This document shows positions 1 through 13,345 of a DNA stretch of 64,000 nucleotides, in pieces (position 1 is the stretch's first letter; the number at the start of each line of letters is the position of its first letter). Origin of the DNA: Fasciola hepatica (Eukaryota; Platyhelminthes; Trematoda; Plagiorchiida; Fasciolidae). The notes beneath the pieces were generated by a model. It ran no database searches. It saw only the letters and a list, made by a program, of their open reading frames with translations, and was not told where the DNA came from. The position numbers and the translations under genes are program-made. The stretch covers positions 434,001 to 498,000 of the forward strand of contig CANUEZ040000062.1 in assembly GCA_948099385.1 (NCBI GenBank), in the 5' to 3' direction.

Positions 1-3000
1 GTCGTGTGCTTCCGTGCAATTCCGTCCACACATTCACATACTACTTACTATCAATATGACTGCTTGCACATCCAGCCTCCTTGTTCGTTCGGTTAGCACT
101 GACCCAGACACGAATAAATATGAGAAATCACAATGGTCATTCATCTGTCCGCTCTTCAATGAACAGTATCCATTCACAATCCAGACCATTCAAAATAAAA
201 TCCTACTGAACATATAATATCCGAGTGTACAAGTATGAACACCAGTGGGCAGACGAGTATCCGGTACGCATATCTGATGAGCCTCAACAACCGCCAAATC
301 GGTCGTGTGCTTCCATGCAATTCTGTCCACACATACACATACTACTTACTATCAATTTGACTGCTTGCACATACAGCATCCATGTCCCTTCCGTTACCAC
401 TGACCCAGACCAGATAAATATGAGAAATCACAATTGTCATTCATTTGTCCGCTCTTCAATGAACAGTATCCATTCACAATCCACACCATTCAAAATTAAA
501 TCCTACTGAACATATAATATCCGAGTGTACAAGTATGAACACCAGTGGGCAGACGAGTATCGAGTACGCATATCTGATGAGCCTCAACAACTGCCAAATC
601 GGTCGTGTGCTTCCGTGCAATTCTGTCCACACATTCACATACTACTTACTATCAATATGACTGCTGGCACATACAGCATCCATGTCCGTTCCGTTAGCAG
701 TGACCCAGATACGAATAAATGAGAAATCACAATGGTCATTCATCTGTCCGCTCTTCAATGAACAGTATCCATTCACAATCAACACCATTCAAAATTAAAT
801 CCTGGTGAATATATAATATCCGAATGTACAATTATGAAGACCAGTGGGCAGACGAGTATCCGGTACGCATATCTGATGAGCCTGAACAACCGCCAAATCG
901 GTCGTGTGCTTCCGTGCAATTCTGTCCACACATTCACATACTACTTACTATCAATATGACTGCTGGCACATACAGCATCCATGTCCGTTCCGTTAGCAGT
1001 GACCCAGATACGAATAAATATGAGAAATCACAATTGTCATTCATTTGTCCGCTCTTCAATGAACAGTATCCATTCACAATCCACACCATTCAAAATTAAA
1101 TCCTACTGAACATATAATATCCGAGTGTACATGTATGAACACCAGTGGGCAGACGAGTATCGGGTACGCATATCCGATCAGCCGCAACAACTGCCAAATC
1201 GGTCGTGTGCTTCCGTGCAATTCTGTCCACACATTCACATACTACTTACTATCAATATCACTGCTTGCACATACAGCCTCCTTGTTCGTTCGGTTAGCAC
1301 TGACCCAGACACGAATAAATTTGAGAAATCACAATTCTCATTCATTTGTCCGCTCTTCAATGAACAGTATCCATTCACAATCCAGACCATCCAAAATTAG
1401 ATCCTAATGAACATATAATATCCGAGTGTACAAGTATATACACCAGTGGGCAGACGAGTATCGGGTACGCATATCCGATCAGCCGCAACAACCGCCAAAT
1501 CGGTCGTGTGCTTCCGTGCAATTCTGTCCACACATTCACATACTACTTACTATCAATATGACTGCTTGCACATCCAGCCTCCTTGTTCGTTCGGTTAGCA
1601 CTGACCCAGACACGAATAAATATGAGAAATCACAATGGTCATTCATCTGTCCGCTCTTCAATGAACAGTATCCATTCACAATCCAGACCATTCAAAATAA
1701 AATCCTACTGAACATATAATATCCGAGTGTACAAGTATGAACACCAGTGGGCAGACGAGTATCCGGTACGCATATCTGATGAGCCTGAACAACCGCCAAA
1801 TCGGTCGTGTGCTTCCATGCAATTCTGTCCACACATACACATACTACTTACTATCAATTTGACTGCTTGCACATACAGCATCCATGTCCCTTCCGTTACC
1901 ACTGACCCAGACCAGATAAATATGAGAAATCACAATTGTCATTCATTTGTCCGCTCTTCAATGAACAGTATCCATTCACAATCCACACCATTCAAAATTA
2001 AATCCTACTGAACATATAATATCCGAGTGTACAAGTATGAACACCAGTGGGCAGACGAGTATCGAGTACGCATATCTGATGAGCCTCAACAACTGCCAAA
2101 TCGGTCGTGTGCTTCCGTGCAATTCTGTCCACACATTCACATACTACTTACTATCAATATGACTGCTGGCACATACAGCATCCATGTCCGTTCCGTTAGC
2201 AGTGACCCAGATACGAATAAATGAGAAATCACAATGGTCATTCATCTGTTCGCTCTTCAATGACTAGTATCCATTCACAATCAACACCATTCAAAATTAA
2301 ATCCTGGTGAATATATAATATCCGAATGTACAATTATGAAGACCAGTGGGCAGACGAGTATCCGGTACGCATATCTGATGAGCCTGAACAGCCGCCAAAT
2401 CGGTCGTGTGCTTCCGTGCAATTCTGTCCACACATTCACATACTACTTACTATCAATATGACTGCTGGCACATACAGCATCCATGTCCGTTCCGTTACCA
2501 GTGACCCAGATACGAATAAATATGAGAAATCACAATTCTCATTCATTTGTCCGCTCTTCAATGAACAGTATCCATTCACAATCCACACCATTCAAAATTA
2601 AATCCTACTGAACATATAATATCCGAGTGTACAAGTATATACACCAGTGGGCAGACGAGTATCGGGTACGCATATCTGATGAGCCTCAACAACCGCCAAA
2701 TCGGTCGTGTGCTTCCGTGCAATTCTGTCCACACATTCACATACTACTTACTATCAATATGACTGCTTGCACATCCAGCCTCCTTGTTCGTTCGGTTAGC
2801 ACTGACCCAGACACGAATAAATATGAGAAATCACAATGGTCATTCATCTGTCCGCTCTTCAATGAACAGTATCCATTCACAATCCAGACCATTCAAAATA
2901 AAATCCTACTGAACATATAATATCCGAGTGTACAAGTATGAACACCAGTGGGCAGACGAGTATCCGGTACGCATATCTGATGAGCCTCAACAACCGCCAA

Positions 3001-6000
3001 GTCGGTCGTCTGCTTCCATGCAATTCTGTCCACACATACACATACTACTTACTATCAATTTGACTGCTTGCACATACAGCATCCATGTCCGTTCCGTTAC
3101 CACTGACCCAGACCAGATAAATATGAGAAATCACAATTGTCATTCATTTGTCCGCTCTTCAATGAACAGTATCCATTCACAATCCACACCATTCAAAATT
3201 AAATCCTGGTGAATATATAATATCCGAATGTACAATTATGAAGACCAGTGGGCAGACGAGTATCCGGTACGCATATCTGATGAGCCTGAACAACCGCCAA
3301 ATCGGTCGTGTGCTTCCGTGCAATTCTGTCCACACATTCACATACTACTTACTATCAATATGACTGCTGGCACATACAGCATCCATGTCCGTTCCGTTAC
3401 CACTGACCCAGATACGAATAAATATGAGAAATCACAATTGTCATTCATTTGTCCGCTCTTCAATGAACAGTATCCATTCACAATCCACACCATTCAAAAT
3501 TAAATCCTACTGAACATATAATATCCGAGTGTACAAGTATATACACCAGTGGGCAGACGAGTATCGGGTACGCATATCTGATCAGCCTCAACAACCGCCA
3601 AATCGGTCGTGTGCTTCCGTGCAATTCTGTCCACACATTCACATACTACTTACTATCAATATGACTGCTTGCACATCCAGCCTCCTTGTTCGTTCGGTTA
3701 GCACTGACCCAGACACGAATAAATATGAGAAATCACAATTGTCATTCATTTGTTCGCTCTTCAATGAACAGTATCCATTCACAATCCACACCATTCAAAA
3801 TTAGATCCTAGTGAACATATAATATCCGAGTGTACAAGTATGAACACCAGTGGGCAGACGAGTATCGGGTACGCATATCCGATCAGCCGCAACAACCGCC
3901 AAATCGGTCGTGTGCTTCCGTGCAATTCTGTCCACACATTCACATACTACTTACTATCAATATGACTGCTTGCACATCCAGCCTCCTTGTTCGTTCGGTT
4001 AGCACTGACCCAGACACGAATAAATATGAGAAATCACAATGGTCATTCATCTGTCCGCTCTTCAATGAACAGTATCCATTCACAATCCACACCATTCAAA
4101 ATTAAATCCTACTGAACATATAATATCCGAGTGTACATGTATGAACACCAGTGGGCAGACGAGTATCCGGTACGCATATCTGATGAGCCTGAACAACCGC
4201 CAAATCGGTCGTGTGCTTTCGTGCAATTCTGTCCACACATACACATACTACTTACTATCAATTTGACTGCTTGCACATACAGCATCCATGTCCGTTCCGT
4301 TACCACTGACCCAGACCAGATAAATATGAGAAATCACAATTGTCATTCATTTGTCCGCTCTTCAATGAACAGTATCCATTCACAATCCACACCATTCAAA
4401 ATTAAATCCTACTGAACATATAATATCCGAGTGTACAAGTATGAACACCAGTGGGCAGACGAGTATCGAGTACGCATATCTGATGAGCCTCAACAACTGC
4501 CAAATCGGTCGTGTGCTTCCGTGCAATTCTGTCCACACATTCACATACTACTTACTATCAATATGACTGCTGGCACATACAGCATCCATGTCCGTTCCGT
4601 TACCACTGACCCAGACCAGATAAATATGAGAAATCACAATGGTCATTCATCTGTTCGCTCTTCAATGAACAGTATCCATTCACAATCCACACCATTCAAA
4701 ATTAAATCCTGGTGAATATATAATATCCGAATGTACAATTATGAAGACCAGTGGGCAGACGAGTATCCGGTACGCATATCTGATGAGCCTGAACAGCCGC
4801 CAAATCGGTCGTGTGCTTCCGTGCAATTCTGTCCACACATTCACATACTACTTACTATCAATATGACTGCTGGCACATACAGCATCCATGTCCGTTCCGT
4901 TACCAGTGACCCAGATACGAATAAATATGAGAAATCACAATTCTCATTCATTTGTCCGCTCTTCAATGAACAGTATCCATTCACAATCCACACCATTCAA
5001 AATTAAATCCTACTGAACATATAATATCCGAGTGTACAAGTATATACACCAGTGGGCAGACGAGTATCGGGTACGCATATCTGATCAGCCTCAACAACCG
5101 CCAAATCGGTCGTGTGCTTCCGTGCAATTCTGTCCACACATTCACATACTACTTACTATCAATATGACTGCTTGCACATCCAGCCTCCTTGTTCGTTCGG
5201 TTAGCACTGACCCAGACACGAATAAATATGAGAAATCACAAATGTCATTCATTCGTCCGCTCTTCAATGAACAGTATCCATTCACAATCCAGACCATTCA
5301 AAATTAGATCCTAGTGAACATATAATATCCGAGTGTACAAGTATGAACACCAGTGGGCAGACGAGTATCCGGTACGCATATCTGATGAGCCTCAACAACC
5401 GCCAAATCGGTCGTGCGCTTCCATGCAATTCTGTCCACACATTCACATACTACTTACTATCAATTTGACTGCTTGCACATACAGCATCCATGTCCGTTCC
5501 GTTACCACTGACCCAGACCAGATAAATATGAGAAATCACAATTGTCATTCATTTGTCCGCTCTTCAATGAACAGTATCCATTCACAATCCACACCATTCA
5601 AAATTAGATCCTACTGAACATATAATATCCGAGTGTACATGTATGAAGACCAGTGGGCAGACGAGTATCGAGTACGCATATCTGATGAGCCTCAACAACT
5701 GCCAAATCGGTCGTGTGCTTCCGTGCAATTCTGTCCACACATTCACATACTACTTACTATCAATTTGACTGTTTGCACATACAGCCTCCTTGTTCGTTCG
5801 GTTAGCAGTGACCCAGACACGAATAAATAAGACAAATCACAATTGTCATTCATTTGTCCGCTCTTCAATGAACAGTATCCATTCACAATCCAGACCATTC
5901 AAAATTAAATCCTACTGAACATATAATATCCGAGTGTACAAGTATATACACCAGTGGGCAGACGAGTATCGGGTACGCATATCTGATGAGCCTGAACAAC

Positions 6001-6955
6001 CGCCAAATCGGTCGTGTGCTTCCGTGCAATTCTGTCCACACATTCACATACTACTTACTATCAATTTGACTGCTTGCACATACAGCATCCATGTCCGTCC
6101 CGTTACCACTGACCCAGACCAGATAAATATGAGAAATCACAATTGTCATTCATTTGTCCGCTCTTCAATGAACAGTATCCATTCACAATCCACACCATTC
6201 AAAATTAGATCCTAGTGAACATATAATATCCGAGTGTACAAGTATGAACACCAGTGGGCAGACGAGTATCCGGTACGCATATCTGATGAGCCTGAACAAC
6301 CGCCAAATCGGTCGTGTGCTTCCATGCAATTCTGTCCACACATTCACATACTACTTACTATCAATATGACTGCTTGCACATACAGCCTCCTTGTTCGTTC
6401 GGTTAGCACTGACCCAGACACGAATAAATATGAGAAATCACAATTGTCATTCATTTGTCCGCTCTTCAATGAACAGTATCCATTCACAATCCAGACCATT
6501 CAAAATTAAATCCTACTGAACATATATTATGCGAGTGTACAAGTATGAACACCAGTGGGCAGACGAGTATCGGGTACGCATATCTGATGAGCCTCAACAA
6601 CTGCCAAATCGGTCGTGTGCTTCCGTGCAATTCTGTCCACACATTCACATACTACTTACTATCAATATGACTGCTTGCACATACAGCATCCATGTCCGTT
6701 CCGTTACCACTGACCCAGATACGAATAAATATGAGAAATCACAATTGTCATTCATTTGTCCGCTCTTCAATGAACAGTATCCATTCACAATCCAGACCAT
6801 CCAAAATTAGATCCTAATGAACATATAATATCCGAGTGTACAAGTATGAACACCAGTGGGCAGACGAGTATCGGGTACGCATATCTGATGAGCCTCAACA
6901 ACTGCCAAATCGGTCGTGTGCTTCCGTGCAATTCTGTCCACACTTTCACATACTA
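1..6955. repeat. Satellite array, unit about 301 bp, ~23 copies
   Basis: Near-identical units follow each other head to tail. Taking the GTG of 'ccgagtgtac' as the unit start, units begin at 225, 525, 824, 1125, 1426, 1727, 2027, 2326, 2627, 2928, 3228, 3529, 3830, 4131, 4431, 4731, 5032, 5333, 5633, 5934, 6234, 6535 and 6836. The spacing is 299-301 bp. The array runs off the left edge and stops inside the 6836 unit, where similarity is lost near 6955. Units fall into types: A (a 'ccagaccagataaat' variant), B ('cgagtacgc' with 'tgctggcac'), C ('caattatgaagacc') and D ('aagtatatacacc'), plus others. Almost every unit has an open frame of 65-97 codons, but the unit length is not a multiple of three and each frame closes at the unit end. 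I read this as non-coding satellite; no known satellite name was recognised. Confidence 0.97.
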
Positions 6956-7084
6956 TTTGCCAACGGACGAGCGGCCATCAGATAGTAGGGGCAGAGGAGT
7001 CAATTGTAGTATATTGACAACTAGTGAGAGAAACTATCTCCACCTTTTTGTTCCCTCCTCAAACGTTGTAATATTTTTCGGCAT
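6956..7084. other. Junction between satellite and LINE A
   Basis: Sequence between the last recognisable satellite base and the recognisable C-terminal coding part of LINE A. It is probably the 3' untranslated tail of LINE A on the minus strand. No gene is seen. Confidence 0.4.
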
Positions 7085-9885
7085 TTATTTTTTCAGAATG
7101 ACATTTTTGGATTACGGCCGTGAGAGTCTGACGGACAAGCCTCGCCGCATTCGCGCCACTGATTCCTGTTCTCAGCCATTCACCTCAACGTCCCTAACCA
7201 ACTGCAATCCTCGACCCTCGGACCCAAACCATTGAGGCGGGAGGCGCCAACGGAAGCCAATGATGATGATAGCTTCATAGCTTCACGTCAAGTCATGGCC
7301 TGACCACCGGGTCTGTTCTTCTAGCCTCTTCCAGTACGTGTGAGTGGAGCACGAAAATGTAGACGACGGGCAGGCATTCGTGAAACATGACCGAGTCATG
7401 GAAGGCGATGTACAGCGATCACTTCGTTCAGAGGGCGGATATTCGTACCCAGCACACGACAGCGTACATCTTCATTACCAACTCGATGTTCCCATCACGC
7501 GTGAGCGATGATTCGGAGGCATTGGTTGTCAAACACAGAAAGACGCCGAGGATATCCAAGGCGAATTGATCAGTTCTCGTAAAGCACCACGAACCGTGGC
7601 GATGCACACCCATTCCTAGAGAGGGAGCCGGATGTCACGGCGAGGCCACAGGTAAGCCAGGTTTGCGAAAGCTGCTCTAGCTCTCGCTATGCATGAATTG
7701 CTCTCTTCTTTACCACTCCCTCTTGCTGTTATCAAACTGCCAGGGTACGTAGAGTTGTTGATTAACTCGAGTTAATCACCACAAAGGATGATTTCAGACG
7801 CGGGCTTCTGTCAATTTTGCAAAAATACTTGACACCTTGAAGGCGCAAAGTGCATACCATATCTGGATACCTCAACCGCCGAGCTGCCCAAAGCATGTTG
7901 CATTACCTGTGCATTGTCATTGAGCAAGACGATACTATCGGTATAATCCAAGTCGAAAAATTTATTCCCTGGGAGGGAATAAACTCCACCGTTTGGAAGA
8001 CCAAACAAGGAATTCTGTAGGACATTCTCTATGCAAAAGTTGTCCAATTCCACTTTGAGGACTGAAAAATATCCTTCAGGTAATCCATTTTTCAACAAAT
8101 AGTTCCATAGTGCAGTTCCGTCGGCGAAGTCGAGGGCTGCGTGAATGCCCGGGAACACGATGACTGTTGGTCTTTAGAAAGTGTGACGGTGCTCTAGCAG
8201 TCGTCCAAGGGTGAAGATTTGATCGATACATCCGAGACGGGCACAAAACCCAGCTTGCTCCTCGCGAGTCTGCTCTTCACGAGCTTGGTAAAACCTGCGA
8301 AGTATGACAGACGCAAGTAGCTCCGACGCCATTGGAAAAAGGCTTATACCCTTGTGTTCAGCGCAGTCACTGCGCCAGCCCCTCTTAACGATGCGGACAA
8401 TAATCGATTCCCCATAAGGACGAGATCCGCTCAGGATTCCAAAATTTCGAGAACAAAACAAATTTCTCTAACTAACTGCACTGTACCATCTTCAAAAAGT
8501 GCTGGGGGAATGTCATCAGAGCCCAGCGCTTTGCCATGCCCTAAGGCGTGGATCTTTGCCTTGGTAGGTAGATCAGTCGGAACGCACGACTGGACGTGCG
8601 CCAGAAGAGCTATACGAGAGGCCTGAAAGTGCTCCGTTTAGCGTTCGCAACATCGCTGCTGATTGTGAATTGGCGAACCGTCAGCCTCGTAAATCGTTTC
8701 ACATATATATAGTGGTTCCCTACCAGTAACTCGAATGAAATAGAACAGTTTGCGGGATTTCCCATGGCGGCAGCACATCCCATCTCTGATGCGCGGTGCC
8801 ACCACCAAATATCGCGGTCCCTGCGACGACTCACGTCAAGTGCACGTCTCTTTACGAGACGTGCTGCGTTAGCTTTTCAGCAAGCGCGTTCTGGAAGAAG
8901 GATAAGCTAGGTGGATCGGAGAGCTTACTGCCATCTAATCGTCGTTGCAGGATACGTTTGGAACGCCCATCAAAGCACATAAACAGCTTAGTGCGGACTA
9001 GTGCGTGGTCAGAGTGAAGAGATATGCTCCAGTACGAGCGACAGTCTTGTATACAATCCTGCCATCTGCGCTCGATCTGGATCCACTGTTGACTCGAAAA
9101 GGACGGACGCCATGTTGCGTACCAGCGATTAGAACGTCTGAGTTTCGTACTGGCGTGGAACAGGCGATGGTCTAAGCATAGGGCCAGCAACCGCTCCCCG
9201 TTTTCCAGGCGACAGGAATCTAGCACAAATGGCCCTCCTAAAAGCTTCTCGCTCGATGACCGCGGACTCACTCTAGCATTTAGATCTGCAAAAATAGCGG
9301 TATCGGCCCGCCTTGCTTTGTATGGGAGGGCTTAGAGCTTTTGGTAGAAGTTACCTGTGATTGCATCTGGGCCATAGTCGGTGAGTGCATACGCCGAAAC
9401 GACAAACATATTTAGTCTATCGGAGCGGCGACTGCTCACTTCGCACGAACCCCTGATTCTTAATGCGCATTACCGACTGTCGAAGGAGATCCAGTCTGGC
9501 AGCGCCGCTTCAGCCCTTTCCCCGAGAACAATGTCAACGCCAGCAAAACGAGAAGCCGCAACTTTAGCATCCCTAGATAGGCGTAAGTGAAGCTCCCCGG
9601 AAGGATTAGATGGGGGCGTCAACCGAATTATGGGACTAGAGTCTTGAATGCAACACACATCGATGGCAAGGGATTCGAGCGTACGAGCTAAACCCGACTG
9701 CTGTTCTACACGCATCAGGGTTCGCAAGTTAAATGTGGTTAATTTGAATGGGCACCGAGGACGAAGCAGGGCGTTAGCCGGTGGTAAACGGTTCGGTGGG
9801 ACTCGGAAGCTTGCCAAAGAAGGAAAAGAGAGAACATAGCCAGGATTTTCATCGGTGGCACCACAGCGGGCACGATCGATCAAAG
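7085..9885 (-). mobile_element. LINE copy A, decayed, EN-RT non-LTR retrotransposon
   Basis: Pieces of one element appear in the expected order on the minus strand. The N-terminal endonuclease lies at 9470-9883 (with TFNLRTLMR and LAIDVCCIQDSS). The C-terminal endonuclease is at 8852-9271 (ATWRPS and SDHALVR). Reverse transcriptase is at 8174-8461 (EEQAGFCARLGCIDQIFTL) and 7811-8158. A C-terminal region is at about 7100-7440 (LGHVSRMPARRL, GLGPRVEDCSWL). The reading frame is broken many times and the catalytic YADD box is changed to YTDS, so the copy is dead. Its architecture matches RTE/CR1-like LINEs with an apurinic-type endonuclease. The 3' end lies only about 100-150 bp from the satellite boundary. 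The exact clade is not settled. Confidence 0.85.
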
Positions 9886-10164
9886 AACCCGTGGGATGTG
9901 GAAATGGAGTAGAAAGTGTGAAGGGAGTGGAAATGGAACAGTAAGTTGCGCATGGTGTGTGAAAGCTTTAGTTTATGCGCATGGGAGAGCAATCAATCAT
10001 AGTAGTTGAATCTGTCGTGGGTGTTTGGCCATTTACTGCGAAGTGCTTGACAACTACCAAATACAGAGTTGACAAATTGTCGTCGTTCCATTTGTTCTTA
10101 CTTATTGTAATTCGTAGCTGTTTGCATTGGGAGAAGCAACACTGATTAGATCAGGCAGCATACT

Positions 10165-10315
10165 AGCATCGAGTCTCAGTGGTTGGGGTCCAAAAGATCC
10201 ATCAACCAGTTGGCTGGAGGCACTGAAGGATATGACAGCGAACTGTGAACAGTGGCGATCGTGTTGTCGCTTTCTGTCGAATCAGAATGATTGATCAATG
10301 TGCGTTTGTACAGGT
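10165..10315 (+). mobile_element. 3' fragment of LINE family E (copy E5)
   Basis: A segment starting 'ggttggggtccaaaagatcc' and running through 'gaactgtgaacagtggcgat' matches the 3' region of the E-family copies at 44.9, 49.4 and 58.9 kb. It is on the plus strand and more diverged than the other copies. Only about 150 bp remain. It directly abuts the 3' end of LINE B, which is in the opposite orientation. Confidence 0.75.
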
Positions 10316-10364
10316 GAACTTTGCATTCCGTGAACTGGTTCAGTTTTGATTCGTCGATCAATTC

Positions 10365-12285
10365 AACCATTACTCTCGCACTTCTGTACTCTGGTTTCGG
10401 CTGCTACCTTCCGACATCGTCCAGTAAAGGGCAAAAACAATGGAAACATCAAGTGAAAAAATTGCAAAAAGTCGGACTACTAAGCGGAAATCACGAAGAC
10501 AAAGAAAGAGTCCGAATGCAACTACGCCACTGACCACGGAATTCAGTGTCGCCAACCATTTGGTAGACGGATCACGTGGACCCCAACCTGCGAGTCTAAC
10601 ACGTTCTACGTGGCTAGTCCACTGGTCAAGGTCTTCATACATTTTTGCCATGTCATGGACTGACAACCTCGAACAACCTTCCGATCACCACTTACCTCGC
10701 AAAACAGCGTGCGCTAAGGAAGCCTATCGATGGGCATACGTGACACATTTTCAAACCAACTTAACCTATTTAGATTCAATACTTGATCCACAGACTGACT
10801 TCTGGTTCCCAACTCCCAACGTCTAACATCAGCATTGCTCATTCAGTGTACTCAAGATACTCGGACAAGGCTACGAAGACATCGATGCTCGAACAACGAC
10901 CGTCTTCGTCATGTTTCTACTCTTAACGGACATGTTTCTGAACCGCATAAAATCAGATTTATTCTCCACAGCGTACACTCGACTCTTGTCACACATTTGG
11001 ATGTCACGGGTGCGCCTCAGTTGACAGAATTTAGCAAAGGCCAAACGCACCTCCTGCATGCTTCATGACACGTCATCCTGGTGGGATTTAACTGCCCGGG
11101 TAACAAGACTTATCTACTTCAGCTTGAGCTTCCCTTGTCAACGACGCATTTGTTGTAGAGGCAACCCACTCCTGCAGCAGTTTTTTACTTTTAAAAGGTG
11201 AAAAACGCACCTCAGATGTTGCTAAACTGTTGTTCGGGCTATTCAAGAGAGCCTGCAACTTGTCTAGATCTTCCCTCAGAAGAACAATATCGTCCTCATA
11301 TTCCAAACCAGACAGTTGACTACCTGCGAACAGATCGATGTCACTATTCTCACGGGAGAATAAGGCTACCTCAATAATCAATTCAATAACAAATCAAAGA
11401 GTAAGGGCGAAAGAGTACAACCCTGACGAACATGACTTTCCACGGTGAACTCGGGAGAAAGATCGCCGTAAGCACGAACTCGGCTTCGGCCGTTTGCATA
11501 GACGCATTGGAAAAGAGAAATAAATTTCCCTGGCACACCATTCAATGAGAGGCAACGCCAATGCTCCAGAAGACATCCCTGAGAGGGAATCACCGATCCA
11601 TCGGATTCTTTGATTACTCTTATACACCAGGCTTGCACGAACCGGTAAAGGTTGCGAGCATTGCCAACACAAGCAGCCTTTTCCATTTTCCTAAATCTCG
11701 CAATCCACCACTGCTCACGGTCATTTCTTAGGTTCCTAGCCAGTTGGCCTCCCAGAGATTTACGAGTTCCGTTGAATATGGCATCCGGAGGAACGGACCT
11801 GCGAGCATTTAACGGAGCAGCTGATATCGAAGGTATCCATGGTTTGTGAGGCAGTTGAGACAAATCCTGGTAAAATTAATCCTTGGTCTCAGAAGGACTG
11901 CAGTCAGTGGGCGCATACACAGATATGATTAACAAGCATCGACGCTTCGGTTTGTAACTGTTGACATACACAGAACCGCCAAAACGGACAGCACACAAAA
12001 CGACTGCTCACTGGAATTCAGTCTAGCATTGCATGCTCTGTGCTCTTGCTGAAAGCAATCCCGACGCCAGCCTGACCACGAGCACAAAAAAACCGAATCA
12101 ACGACACGCGAAGAGCGAAGCAACAGAATGAGTTTGCATCTGGAGTGCAAAGAGTGATCACAGAAGTGCGGCCTTGTATGCGTGTTTTGGAGACACAGCA
12201 TACATCTATCTTGAAAATGTCAAGAGTTCTAGCCATGGCAGCCTGTCGGCCTATCTCACATAGTATGCGAACGTTGAAGTGAGCC
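10365..12285 (-). mobile_element. LINE copy B, internally deleted EN-RT element
   Basis: On the minus strand the endonuclease starts near 12285 (HFNVRILCEIGRQAAMARTL, then KIDVCCVSKTRIQ) and continues near 11900 (SVYAPTDCSPSETKD). The frame then jumps to the linker at 11863 (ARRSVPPDAIF, NDREQWW) and again, near 11570, into the RT palm (GVPGKFISLFQCVYANGRSR, HVRQGCTLSPLLFD). The catalytic box reads LEYEDDIVLL at about 11290. A 3' region with GWGPRDPSTKWLATL lies at 10370-10666. The two jumps look like internal deletions. Copy C at 26.6-29.1 kb belongs to the same family and shares a frame break after LLFDLLLN. Confidence 0.85.
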
Positions 12286-13285
12286 TAATGAAGTGACCAT
12301 GTAGGCCTAAGAAGTGCATTTGATATATGCATGACTCACAAACTATTGATTTCTTCAAAGTGGCAATTACCCGTGGTGTTTCATGTCGAGATCAAATTAA
12401 AGGGAAAATTGATAAGGCCCTTCGCAGGAAGGATGCTGAAGGTTTCTGGACAAATCATACTTCCCGGCTGCTTACATCACAGAACAGCTATTTAGGGAAC
12501 TCTAACTGGAGCTTTTAACTCAAAAGTCTCATTCACAAAACAGTGGGGCGTTGATCTAGCGCGGGAATGTGACTGAAGAACCTGTGAAGGAACTTCCTCT
12601 GGTTTGCCACGTGAAACCTGATTGTTGGACGCATTCTGTCTTGTGTCCGCACGTGCTTTTTTAGCGATCCGCTTTTCGGATTCAGTCCTTGTCCTCATTC
12701 ACCCAATTGAGAGAGTGGAATGTGGACGGGGCAACATCCTTTGGTCTGCTGGCTGCCCAGCTTTGGCGGGCGGCAGCTACTCAATTCAGTGCTATAACTT
12801 CTCACGCCTTCAAGAAAAACCCCAGGTATTCCACTCTTGCGTCCGTCTTGTGGAGAATCATAGACCGATAAAATCTTCCTCTCCGTGTTTCTTCGCTGGA
12901 GTGTCCTCTCCAAGGGTACAGTGGTTAGAACTATATGTTGCCCATCAAATGGTTCAGAGACTGGACTTCGTCAGGCCTGGCATGATTGCATCTCTGGCTT
13001 GATGAAGTCATCTTGCATAGCTCTTTGGGTCATGGAGGCACGCAAGCCATCACACTACGCCAAGTTGTAGTCTCACCGTGATAGATGTGTTCTGGTTACT
13101 GGGGTGCTCTTTCTTTTTCTTCCCCTGTAGTTTCCCTTACTTTTCATCTTGTACATTCATTCCTTCTATCTGTACGTGCAACATGGTGCTAAAGGCAGTG
13201 GTCAGTGGGGCTCGCCCTACTGTTTAGCGCTGTACGATGATGATTATGAAAAAGGTACTATAGCACTAGATTAGTTAAACAATGA
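12286..13285. other. Intergenic, no gene recognised
   Basis: No convincing gene is seen. An open frame of 126 codons at 12622-13002 (+) resembles nothing I recognise. A 'gatgatgattatga' stretch near 13238 preceded by pyrimidine-rich sequence could be the microsatellite tail of an old plus-strand retroelement, but this is weak. Confidence 0.3.
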
Positions 13286-13290
13286 ACCTA

Positions 13291-13345
13291 CAGGTGACCG
13301 GCGGTGGTCAAACGGTTATTACCATGGACTTCGGGTAATAACGAC
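13291..13345 (+). repeat. Possible SINE head fragment
   Basis: 'aggtgaccggcggtggtcaaacggttatt' resembles the head of the tRNA-like repeat at 61437 ('aggtgaccggtagtggtcgagtggttta'). Only the first ~30 bases match well, and no B box is preserved here. Confidence 0.4.

Noticed and set aside
1..6835. Tandem protein-repeat gene encoded by the satellite
   Set aside because: Unit length breaks the frame at each boundary and every frame ends at a stop near the unit end, so no multi-unit protein can be read.
12622..13002. 126-codon plus-strand frame between LINE B and the SINE fragment
   Set aside because: No domain recognised, and a second frame is open over the same bases; probably retroelement debris.
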